DNA from: DATDOR01 sp035512695
Lineage (GTDB): Bacteria > Chloroflexota > Anaerolineae > Anaerolineales > JABWBV01
DNA length: 64,000 nt
Assembly: GCA_035512695.1 (NCBI GenBank)
Contig: DATKDL010000027.1
Location: forward strand, 1-64,000
Direction: 5' to 3'
The notes beneath the pieces were generated by a model. It saw only the letters and a program-made list of their open reading frames with translations. It ran no database searches and had not been told where the DNA came from. This document shows, in pieces, positions 33,868 to 40,739 of this stretch (position 1 is its first letter; every line of letters starts with the position of its first letter). The translations under genes were made by a program, and so were the position numbers.

Positions 33868-34755
33868 GTGCGATATGATTTGATGGGATTCCTCAAACGC
33901 TTCGCCTGGGCGGGCAACCTGATTTCGGCCGCCCTGCTTTACGCCCTCGGCGCAGGGATCGCCCAATACCTGGGCGCCCGCATGAGGACGGACGTTTTCT
34001 TTCTCGGGTTGATATGGGCCGCGGCACTGGTCCTGTTCACGTATTGCAACTACCGGTATTTCGACATGCGCGCCGCCGCGGATCATCTCGGACGCCGCCT
34101 GTTCCGGGCGCTCCCCTGGCGCACGGCGATGCTGACCGGCGCAATCCTGGCGGCCACGGCCGCCGCCTGGGCGACCATCCTCCTGCTCCGGATCGGTGCG
34201 ATCACCCAGGGGATCTGGTTCCTGATGCTGCTCGGCGTTGCCGGGGGCTGTCTTTATTCGATTCCCCCGGCCCGCTGGGCGAGCAATGGTTTCGGCGAGC
34301 TGGCGGCTTCCGCGATGATGGGCGCCGGGGTGCCGGCGCTGGCTTTCATGCTCCAGTATGGCGGGTACCAGCGCTACCTGGCGATGATCGCTTTTCCGGT
34401 AAGTGCGCTGCACCTCGCCATGCTGATCGCACTCAACCTGCCCGGTTACGCCCGCCAGCGCAAATACGAGATCCGCACCCTGGTGATCCGAATGGGTTGG
34501 GAGGGTGCGATGACGACCCATAACCTGCTGATCCTGGTCGCCTTCTTCCTGCTGGCCGTGGCCGTCCTGTTCGATTTTCCCCGCTTTGCTTTCTATCCCG
34601 CCATCCTGGCCCTCCCGCTTGGCCTGCTGGAGGTTTATTACATGCAGCGCATCGCCGGCGGGATCAAGCCCAACTGGAACGCCCTATCGGCTTCCGCGGT
34701 GGCACTGTTTGTCCTGCCGGTGTATTTTATGGCGCTGGCATTCTGGACGAATTGA
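33868..34755 (+). CDS. UbiA-like membrane protein with altered Asp motifs
   Basis: A 295-residue protein with about eight membrane helices resembling UbiA/MenA prenyltransferases. The block CLYSIPPARWASNGFGELAAS (about 127-147) matches the family's YS-PP-R...G-GE pattern. The first Asp-rich motif is partly kept as NYRYFDMRAAADHL, but the second appears replaced (LPGYARQRKYEIRTL in place of the D...D...GKRTL type). It may therefore have lost diphosphate binding or use another substrate. The GTG start follows the DinB gene by three bases; an ATG at 33883 is an alternative. It ends at a strong terminator. Confidence 0.65.
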   Translation: MRYDLMGFLKRFAWAGNLISAALLYALGAGIAQYLGARMRTDVFFLGLIWAAALVLFTYCNYRYFDMRAAADHLGRRLFRALPWRTAMLTGAILAATAAAWATILLLRIGAITQGIWFLMLLGVAGGCLYSIPPARWASNGFGELAASAMMGAGVPALAFMLQYGGYQRYLAMIAFPVSALHLAMLIALNLPGYARQRKYEIRTLVIRMGWEGAMTTHNLLILVAFFLLAVAVLFDFPRFAFYPAILALPLGLLEVYYMQRIAGGIKPNWNALSASAVALFVLPVYFMALAFWTN

Positions 34756-34760
34756 GACGG

Positions 34761-34806
34761 GAAAAACCGAAACCGGGACCGCCGCCGGTCCCGGTTTCGG
34801 TTTTTC
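34761..34806. terminator. Bidirectional terminator, 21-bp stem
   Basis: GAAAAACCGAAACCGGGACCG pairs exactly with 34786-34806, with T-runs on both strands. It separates the UbiA-like gene from the converging adenosyltransferase. Confidence 0.93.
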
Positions 34807-34809
34807 CGT

Positions 34810-35373
34810 TTATTTTTTCGAATCCCAAAGCGGTTCGGGAACCCCCCTGCTGACATTCTCATAGCGTGCCATCACGAAAAGGGCATCGGAAAGTCGGTTC
34901 AGATATGCCCGGGCATGTTCTCCGACCGGTTCGCTGCGCTGAAGTGTGACGAGATCCCGCTCCGCGCGCCGGCAGACGGTCCGCGCGAGGTGCAGGCGCG
35001 CCGCGCCTTCGGAGCCGCCCGGGAGGATGAAGTTCTCCAGCGGTCCGGTAATCGCGTTGAGTTCGTCTATCAGCGTCTCCAGCTCGGAAATATGCCGGGT
35101 TTCGATCTTTGGCAGCGGGAGCGCCGCTTTGTCCGCCTCCCGAAAGCTCAGATCGGCGCCCAAATGGAAAAGGGTGTTCTGGATTCCGGGCAGCACTTCC
35201 GCCAGGCGCGGCGCAAGGCCGCAGGCCAGCGCGTGTCCGAGGTGGGCATTCAGCTCGTCGACGGTCCCGTAGGCAACGACGCGGGCGTCGTCCTTCGGGA
35301 CCCGCTGGCCGCCGCCAAGCCCCGTGTTGCCGTCATCTCCCTTTCGAGTGTAGATTTTCGTGAGCTTCGGCAT
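34810..35373 (-). CDS. Cob(I)alamin adenosyltransferase, PduO type
   Basis: A 187-residue ATP:cob(I)alamin adenosyltransferase making coenzyme B12. The N-terminal ATP motif KIYTRKGDDGNTGLGGG (about 6-22) and AYGTVDELNAHLG are diagnostic of the PduO/MMAB trimeric family. ENFILPGGSEGAARLHLARTVCRRAER (about 112-138) carries the conserved Arg and Glu of the active site, and YLNRLSDALFVMAR closes the bundle. A GGGAGG site precedes the ATG. No cobalamin riboswitch was found in the leader. No B12 enzyme gene lies next to it. Confidence 0.94.
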   Translation of the reverse strand: MPKLTKIYTRKGDDGNTGLGGGQRVPKDDARVVAYGTVDELNAHLGHALACGLAPRLAEVLPGIQNTLFHLGADLSFREADKAALPLPKIETRHISELETLIDELNAITGPLENFILPGGSEGAARLHLARTVCRRAERDLVTLQRSEPVGEHARAYLNRLSDALFVMARYENVSRGVPEPLWDSKK

Positions 35374-35595
35374 TGCGCCTCCCGGGTCCCCAAAAAATAT
35401 GGGGTGGTCCCTCTTTTCCTTCTCCTAGAATGGATTTGTTGGCATCGAAAAACAGTCGGGTCATCGCCCGGCCCCATTTTCCCGGCTCCGATTATAGCAG
35501 AGCGGTCCAACCGTTCAGCCTTCGGGAGAAATTACAGGGAAATTCAGGCGCCGGCTGGAGCGCTGCCCCCGCCGGCGCCCGATTTTCCCAAATCA

Positions 35596-35621
35596 TGCAA
35601 CCAACACCGGGTTGTATCGTA
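35596..35621 (+). promoter_or_regulatory. Candidate ECF-type promoter of the sigma operon
   Basis: TGCAAC, 16 bases, then CGTA. This closely follows the SigW-type pattern TGAAAC-N16-CGTA and lies 14 bases before the sigma factor GTG, so the sigma factor may drive its own operon. A stem-loop-rich GC stretch lies upstream (about 35545-35585). Confidence 0.4.
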
Positions 35622-35635
35622 GAGGAGAGTAACAG

Positions 35636-36250
35636 GTGATAGACCAGGAAATCGACATCAGGAGTGAAGAGACCACCTGGGCCAGGGCGGCCCAGGCCGG
35701 CGACCAGCTGGCATTTACCAACCTGATCGAGCGGTACGAACGAGCCGTCTTCAACCTGTGCTACCGGATGCTCGGGAGCCACAACGAAGCGGAGGACGCC
35801 GCCCAGGAAGCGTTCCTGCGGGCCTACCGGGCGATCAAACGTTACGACCCGGAACGCAGGTTCTCGACCTGGGTGCTGTCGATCGCCTCCAACTACTGTA
35901 TCGACCAGTTCCGGAAGCGGCGGCTTTTCACCCTTTCCCTTGACGAGATGCCATACCTGGATATCGCCGAGCACGGGCCTGGGCCGGAAGGACGGCTGAT
36001 CCACGCCGAACTGGAGGCCGAAATCCAGGCTGTCCTTTGTGAACTCGGAGACCTCGATCGTGCAACCGTCATCCTGCGCTACTGGTACGAGCTGTCCTAC
36101 GATGAGATCGGCGAGGCGCTCGATCTGACCAACAGCGCCGTGAAAAGCCGGCTCCATCGCGCCCGCCGCGCCCTCGCGGAAGCCTGGGAAACCCGAACGG
36201 AGATGCCTGCCCCGCTGGGTAGAACGGTTTATGGACCACAAACTGTGTGA
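35636..36250 (+). CDS. ECF-family RNA polymerase sigma factor
   Basis: A 204-residue sigma-70-like ECF factor. Region 2 is intact: LAFTNLIERYERAVFNLCYR, EAEDAAQEAFLRAYRAIKRYD and FSTWVLSIASNYCIDQFRKR. Region 4 follows the linker: LDRATVILRYWYELSYDEIGEALDLT and VKSRLHRARRALAE as the recognition helix. No extra domains. It redirects RNA polymerase to envelope-stress-type promoters when freed from the anti-sigma factor encoded next, with which it overlaps by 20 bases. GTG start with GAGGAG upstream. A SigW-like promoter is seen directly before it. Confidence 0.95.
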   Translation: MIDQEIDIRSEETTWARAAQAGDQLAFTNLIERYERAVFNLCYRMLGSHNEAEDAAQEAFLRAYRAIKRYDPERRFSTWVLSIASNYCIDQFRKRRLFTLSLDEMPYLDIAEHGPGPEGRLIHAELEAEIQAVLCELGDLDRATVILRYWYELSYDEIGEALDLTNSAVKSRLHRARRALAEAWETRTEMPAPLGRTVYGPQTV

Positions 36251-36776
36251 ACGATGGATCCTCTCAGAGAATGACCTCGCCCCGGAAGACCGCCGGGCGT
36301 TGGCCGACCACCTCGACGACTGTGAACGGTGCCGCCGGCTCGACCGAGGTTGGCGAACCGTCCGGGACAGGCTCCGCGCATCCCCCTCGACGGCGCCGGC
36401 CCCCGGGTTCTCCGCCCGTTGGGCAGATCGCCTGCTGCTTGATGACCGCCGGCGTCGAAACCGGCAGTCCCTCGGCATGCTGGCTGCTACCCTCGTCGCG
36501 GCAATCTTTTCGTTTTCAAACACCGGAATCCATTTCTTCGAGGGGGCGGGAATTCTCGCCGGGGCAGCACTCGAACGGGTTCAACTTTTTTCCGGGTGGT
36601 TTGTGTCGTTCGGAGCGACCATCTCCTCCGCGCCAAACGTGCCGGAGACGCTGGTCGCCTTGCTGATCCCACCCGCCGTCATGGTCTTCTTCGCCGCTGC
36701 CGGCGCCGGCGCCCTGGCCTGGCTGAAGATGTTCCGCCTGCTGGCGCGCCTCCAGGGTTTCACGCATTGGGCCTGA
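36231..36776 (+). CDS. Zinc-finger anti-sigma factor
   Basis: A 181-residue membrane anti-sigma factor. The N-terminal zf-HC2 zinc site is HLDDCERC (about 27-34), as in zinc-containing anti-sigma factors that bind ECF regions 2 and 4. A first hydrophobic helix lies near 80-100 (MLAATLVAAIFSFSNTGIHF), and a second long one near 140-165 (LVALLIPPAVMVFFAAAGAGAL). It likely holds the upstream sigma factor at the membrane until an envelope signal triggers release. It overlaps the sigma gene by 20 bases and the next gene by about 10, so the three are translationally coupled. Confidence 0.88.
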   Translation: MDHKLCERWILSENDLAPEDRRALADHLDDCERCRRLDRGWRTVRDRLRASPSTAPAPGFSARWADRLLLDDRRRRNRQSLGMLAATLVAAIFSFSNTGIHFFEGAGILAGAALERVQLFSGWFVSFGATISSAPNVPETLVALLIPPAVMVFFAAAGAGALAWLKMFRLLARLQGFTHWA

Positions 36777-37693
36777 TCCGGTGGATCCTTCCCATCATCG
36801 TCATCACGCTCTCCCTGGCGCTGCCCGCTGCGGTCGCTGCAAAGGGGCACGAGGACGAGATCGTGGCCGGCGGTGAGTTTGTCGTCGGGGAAGAAGACGT
36901 GCTGGACGACGACCTGCTCGTGATCGGGGGAACGGTCGAAATCCGGCCTGGGGGCCGGGTGGCCGGCGACGTCACGCAGATCGGCGGTACCCTGACGATC
37001 CACGGTTCCGTCGATGGTGATATCCGGCAGGTCGGTGGAACGTTGGTGTTGGAGGACGGGGCCGCCATTCTTGGCGATGTCATCACGAACGGCGGCACCC
37101 TGGTCCATTCAGAGCAGGCCGAGGTCGCGGGTGAGGTGGGCCCCGGGGGGAGTTCCAAGCCGGTCCGTATGAGCGGGGAAGGCCCCTGGGGAATCGGTCG
37201 GACGATCGGGGACGGTTTCTGGTCGTTATTTAAAATTTTTTCCATGGCGGCGCTCGCCGTGGTGGTCGGGATGTTGTGGCCGCGGCAGCTGGCGGTAGCG
37301 GGCGAGACGATCGCCGGGAACCCCGTCCTGGCCGGGGGGGCCGGGCTGCTGACCGTCGGCGTCGTCGTCCCGCTGGTGTTCATCGCGGCGGTGACCCTGG
37401 TCCTGATCCCGCTCAGCCTGGCCGGTCTGGCGGCGCTGGGCGCGGCGGGGGTCTTTGGTTGGATCGCGTTGAGCTTTGAGGTGGGCCGCCGGATCGGCGA
37501 GGCGGCCGGGCAGGACTGGGCTCCCGGGCTGGCCGCCGGCGCCGGCGCCATCCTCCTGGGGATTATCTTCACCGGGGTCGCGCAGATCCCGTGCGTGGGC
37601 TGGGCGGTGCAAGCTGCGGTCGGGCTGATCGGGTTGGGGGCGGTGGTGCTGACCCGGTTTGGTACTCGGATCGATCCGGGTTTATTGGGATAG
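36767..37693 (+). CDS. Bactofilin-like beta-helix membrane protein
   Basis: A 308-residue protein with signal or first membrane helix (LIRWILPIIVITLSLALP). A short right-handed beta-helix of bactofilin/polymer-forming type follows (DLLVIGGTVEIRPGGRVAGD, TQIGGTLTIHGSVDGD and RQVGGTLVLEDGAAILGDV, about 45-120). Four or five membrane helices then follow (about 150-300). The beta-helix lies outside the membrane if the signal is cleaved. It is probably the target or effector of the sigma/anti-sigma pair. A TTG at 36767 overlapping the anti-sigma stop is the likeliest start; longer frames would run through the anti-sigma gene. Confidence 0.78.
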   Translation: MGLIRWILPIIVITLSLALPAAVAAKGHEDEIVAGGEFVVGEEDVLDDDLLVIGGTVEIRPGGRVAGDVTQIGGTLTIHGSVDGDIRQVGGTLVLEDGAAILGDVITNGGTLVHSEQAEVAGEVGPGGSSKPVRMSGEGPWGIGRTIGDGFWSLFKIFSMAALAVVVGMLWPRQLAVAGETIAGNPVLAGGAGLLTVGVVVPLVFIAAVTLVLIPLSLAGLAALGAAGVFGWIALSFEVGRRIGEAAGQDWAPGLAAGAGAILLGIIFTGVAQIPCVGWAVQAAVGLIGLGAVVLTRFGTRIDPGLLG

Positions 37694-37714
37694 GTTCGTA
37701 GGTCCGTTCTGTTT

Positions 37715-38392
37715 TCAAGGGACGATGTCCACAAAAATCTGTTCCGTGATGCGCGGCCCGAGGACCTGGCCCTGCTCGTTCTCCCCGATCCGCACGGTCA
37801 GCACGCCGTCGAACGGCGAATGGTCGAGCACGACAAGTTCGATGTTGGGCATCAGGCCAAGCGCTTCGAGGTGGCACAGGAATTCGGGGTCGGCGCTGTG
37901 GACGCGCTGGATGGCGGCGCGCTGGCCGGGGCGCAGTTCGTTGAGCGGTTTCCGGGAGGCGGGTGGGAGGCTGAGGTCGAGTTGGGGGATCGGGTCGCCG
38001 TGCGGGTCGTGGGACGGGTCGCCCAGCACTTCGGCGATCTTTGCCTCGAACTCCTCGGAGATGACGTGTTCAAGCCGGTCGGCCTCTGCGTGGACCTTAT
38101 CCCACGAGTAGCCCAGGATCTGGTGCAGGAAGAGCTCGAGCAGGCGGTGGTGGCGGACGATTTCGAGGGCGATCTCCTCGCCTTCTGCGGTGAGCCGGAC
38201 GCCGCGGTGCTTCTCGTACACGACCAGCGGCGGCGTTGTTGCGGCCAGCTTTTGGATCATCCCGGTCACGGAGGCCGGGGTGATCTCGAGCGCTTCGGCC
38301 AGGGCGTTGGTGGAGGCGCGTTCGTGGGCGGACTGGATCTTATAGATCGTTTTGAGGTAGTCTTCGATCGCGTGGGTGAGGGTTGCGCGCAT
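37715..38392 (-). CDS. DtxR/MntR-family metal-dependent repressor
   Basis: A 225-residue iron- or manganese-responsive regulator. The N-terminal winged helix is ATLTHAIEDYLKTIYKIQSA, then NALAEALEITPASVTGMIQKL. The dimer/metal domain carries HRGVRLTAEGEEIALEIVRHHRLLELFL, HAEADRLEHVISEEF and DPHGDPIP, with the usual Glu/His ligands. A C-terminal FeoA/SH3-like domain (about 150-225) follows. It represses metal-uptake genes when metal is plentiful. A sequence close to the DtxR box lies 23 bases upstream, suggesting autoregulation. No transporter gene is nearby. Confidence 0.92.
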   Translation of the reverse strand: MRATLTHAIEDYLKTIYKIQSAHERASTNALAEALEITPASVTGMIQKLAATTPPLVVYEKHRGVRLTAEGEEIALEIVRHHRLLELFLHQILGYSWDKVHAEADRLEHVISEEFEAKIAEVLGDPSHDPHGDPIPQLDLSLPPASRKPLNELRPGQRAAIQRVHSADPEFLCHLEALGLMPNIELVVLDHSPFDGVLTVRIGENEQGQVLGPRITEQIFVDIVP

Positions 38393-38414
38393 GGTGATCT
38401 ATCCCGAACGGGGA

Positions 38415-38430
38415 TTTAGGTTAGACTAAA
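38415..38430. promoter_or_regulatory. Candidate DtxR/IdeR-type operator
   Basis: TTTAGGTTAGACTAAA closely matches the DtxR/IdeR box (TTAGGTTAGSCTAACC core) and is an imperfect palindrome. It lies 23-38 bases upstream of the repressor start, overlapping its likely promoter. Confidence 0.65.
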
Positions 38431-38478
38431 TATGGATTTTAAAGGATGGGTAAGACGGTGTCAAGGGGGAGTTGACGC

Positions 38479-38523
38479 AAAACGGAGGCCGGCCCTGGAG
38501 CTATCGGGGTAGGCCTCCGTTTT
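38479..38523 (-). terminator. Terminator after acetyl-CoA synthetase
   Basis: On the minus strand AAAACGGAGGCC pairs with GGCCTCCGTTTT directly after the stop codon at 38524. The T-run follows in the leftward direction; the structure is symmetric. Confidence 0.85.
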
Positions 38524-40569
38524 TCATTTTGTCAGATCCTCATTCACCATCTCCCTCACCGCCTCCACCACCTCCGGGTTCGCCAGCGTGGTGATATCCC
38601 CCACGTCCATGTGATTTGAAATCGCCGCCAGCACCCGCCGCATGATCTTCCCCGAGCGCGTCTTCGGCATGTCCGGGACGATCCAGACGTGCTTCGGCCG
38701 CGCGATCTTGCCGATGTTCTCTTCAATTGCCCGGACGACGCGCACCTGGATATCCTCGGACGGCTCGATTCCCGGCTTCAACGAGACGTAGATCTCCGGC
38801 ATCTTGCCTTTGACCTCGTCGTTGACCGGCACGACCGAGGCCTCGGCGATCTCGGGCACAAGCAGGCAGGCCGATTCGAGCTCCTTGGTCCCCAACCGGT
38901 GCCCGGCCACGTTGATCACATCGTCGATCCGGCCCAGGATCCGAAAATAGCCGTCCGGGGACTGCATCGCCGCATCACCAGGGATATAGGGCCAGTCACG
39001 CCAGTCCCTGCTGTCCTTGTTCTTGTTGAACTTGGCGAAATAGGTCTGGATGTAGCGCTCCCGGTCGCCCCAGATGCCCTGGAACTGCCCGGGCCAGGGG
39101 TTCTTGATCACGATGTATCCCGCCCGGTTGGCGCCCGGCGGGATTTCGTTGCCCGCCTCATCCAGGATCTTTGGGTGGATCCCCGGCATCGCCGGCCCGG
39201 CGCTGCCGGGTTTCATCGGGTGGATCCCCGGCATCGTGCTGCACAGGAACCCACCGGTCTCGGTCTGCCACCACGTATCGACGATGACGGCTTCGCCTTT
39301 CCCGATCTCGTGGTAATACCACTTCCAGACCGCAGGCTCGATCGGCTCGCCGACCGTCGTCATGTGCTTGAACTTGAAATCGTATTTGCGCGGCTCATCC
39401 GGCCCGGCCTTGCGCAGCATCCGCACCGTCGTCGGGGCAGTGTGGAAGATGTTGACTCCCAGCTGCTCGGCAATCCGCCAGGCGCGGCCGGCGTCCGGGT
39501 AGGTCGGGACGCCCTCGTACAGGACGCTGGTCGCCGCCAGCGCCAGCGGGCCGTAGACGATGTAGGAATGCCCGGTGATCCAGCCGATGTCGGCCATGCA
39601 CCAGTAAACGTCCTCGGGATGGATGTCCTGCACATACTTCGTAGTCCCGGTCGCGTAGGCCAGGTAGCCTCCGGTCCCGTGCTCGCAGCCCTTCGGGCGG
39701 CCGGTCGTCCCGCTCGTGTACATCAAAAAGAGCGGTGCTTCGGCCGGCATCGAGACCGGGTCGACCCGGGCGCCGGGATGCTTTTCCAGCAGCCGGTCGA
39801 CGAAGAAATCGCGGCCCGTGACCATCGGGGTCTCCGAGGCGTAGCGTCCCGGGAAGCGCCGCCAGACCAGGACCTGCCGGACTTCCTGTCCCTCCTTCGC
39901 CGCCGCCGCGACGGCCTCGTCGGCCTTGACCTTGTGATCGATCAATCCCCCGCTGCGGTAGTAGCCGTCCATGACGATCAGGACCTCGCTGCCGGAATCC
40001 GCCGCCCGCTCGCCGCAAGCCTTCCCGCTGAACCCGCCGAAAACGACCGAATGGATCACCCCCAGTCGGGCCAGCGCCAGCATCGTGACCGGCAGCTCGG
40101 GAACCATCGGCATGTGGATCGTGACCCGGTCGCCGGCCTTCAGACCGCACTCGTCTCGCAGGACGGCGGCGAACTCGTTGACCCGCACCCACAGCTCCCG
40201 GTAAGTCAGGACCACGTGCTGCTCGTCCTCCGGCTCCGGGACCCAGATCAGGGCAGCCTTGTTGCCGTAGCGGGCCAGGTGCCTATCGACGCAGTTGTAG
40301 CTGGCATTCAGACGCCCGCCTACGAACCACTTCCACTGCGGCGCCTCGCCGGTATCGAGCGTCGTATCCCAGCCCCTGTCCCAGTCGAGCAGGTCGGCGT
40401 ATTCCTTGAAGCAGTCGGGGAAATTGTCCAGGCTGAACCGGTCGTAAATGCCGGGGTCGGTCATGTTGGCCTGCGCGATAAAGGCCGGGGCGGGATGGAA
40501 ATAACTTTCTTCCTGCCAGTGGACGGCGATGGCGGCTTCGCTGACACCTGAAATTTCACTGTCGGACAT
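38524..40569 (-). CDS. acs: Acetyl-CoA synthetase (AMP-forming)
   Basis: A 681-residue enzyme joining acetate, ATP and CoA to acetyl-CoA. The ANL-family motifs are clear: P-loop LFLMYTSGTTGRPKGCEHG (about 280), WWQTETGGF (motif A5 region), the hinge GRIDDVINVAGHRLGTKELES (about 560) and the C-terminal PKTRSGKIMRRVL, whose Lys is the acetylation/catalytic Lys. The opening VHWQEESYFHPAPAFI and WFVGGRLNASYNCVDRH are typical of Acs. It is cytoplasmic and allows growth on or recycling of acetate. An AGGAG site precedes the ATG. The gene diverges from sbcC across an inverted octamer array. Confidence 0.93.
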   Translation of the reverse strand: MSDSEISGVSEAAIAVHWQEESYFHPAPAFIAQANMTDPGIYDRFSLDNFPDCFKEYADLLDWDRGWDTTLDTGEAPQWKWFVGGRLNASYNCVDRHLARYGNKAALIWVPEPEDEQHVVLTYRELWVRVNEFAAVLRDECGLKAGDRVTIHMPMVPELPVTMLALARLGVIHSVVFGGFSGKACGERAADSGSEVLIVMDGYYRSGGLIDHKVKADEAVAAAAKEGQEVRQVLVWRRFPGRYASETPMVTGRDFFVDRLLEKHPGARVDPVSMPAEAPLFLMYTSGTTGRPKGCEHGTGGYLAYATGTTKYVQDIHPEDVYWCMADIGWITGHSYIVYGPLALAATSVLYEGVPTYPDAGRAWRIAEQLGVNIFHTAPTTVRMLRKAGPDEPRKYDFKFKHMTTVGEPIEPAVWKWYYHEIGKGEAVIVDTWWQTETGGFLCSTMPGIHPMKPGSAGPAMPGIHPKILDEAGNEIPPGANRAGYIVIKNPWPGQFQGIWGDRERYIQTYFAKFNKNKDSRDWRDWPYIPGDAAMQSPDGYFRILGRIDDVINVAGHRLGTKELESACLLVPEIAEASVVPVNDEVKGKMPEIYVSLKPGIEPSEDIQVRVVRAIEENIGKIARPKHVWIVPDMPKTRSGKIMRRVLAAISNHMDVGDITTLANPEVVEAVREMVNEDLTK

Positions 40570-40617
40570 GGGGTGCTCCTGAGGATGGGGCGTGGATTTT
40601 GTGGGATTATAGCAGAC

Positions 40618-40724
40618 GACGAAATGACGAATGGACGAATGGGCGAATGGGCGACAAAGAAACGTCGCCTATTCGTCCATTCGCCCATTCGCCCATTCGC
40701 CCATTCGTCAATTCGTCAATTCGT
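40618..40724. repeat. Inverted array of octamers (ATTCGCCC type)
   Basis: GGACGAAT/GGGCGAAT units (about 40619-40653) face ATTCGTCC/ATTCGCCC/ATTCGTCA units (about 40666-40723) around a short spacer. It fills most of the space between acs and sbcC promoters and can form a long imperfect hairpin. Confidence 0.93.
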
Positions 40725-40726
40725 TC

Positions 40727-40732
40727 TATAAT
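40727..40732 (+). promoter_or_regulatory. Candidate -10 (TATAAT), leaderless sbcC
   Basis: TATAAT ends seven bases before the ATG at 40740, so the mRNA should begin at or next to the start codon. There is no Shine-Dalgarno site. Confidence 0.6.
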
Positions 40733-40739
40733 TCCCCCA

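Noticed and set aside
35374..35520. Cobalamin riboswitch before the adenosyltransferase
   Set aside because: The B12-box and expected leader length are absent; only a GGGAGG site and short leader are seen.
38689..40551. 620-codon open frame opposite acs
   Set aside because: Antisense to a fully conserved enzyme gene; Asp/Val/Arg-rich shadow composition.
40618..40724. CRISPR array
   Set aside because: Units are 8 bases with no spacers, arms are inverted, and no cas gene is present.
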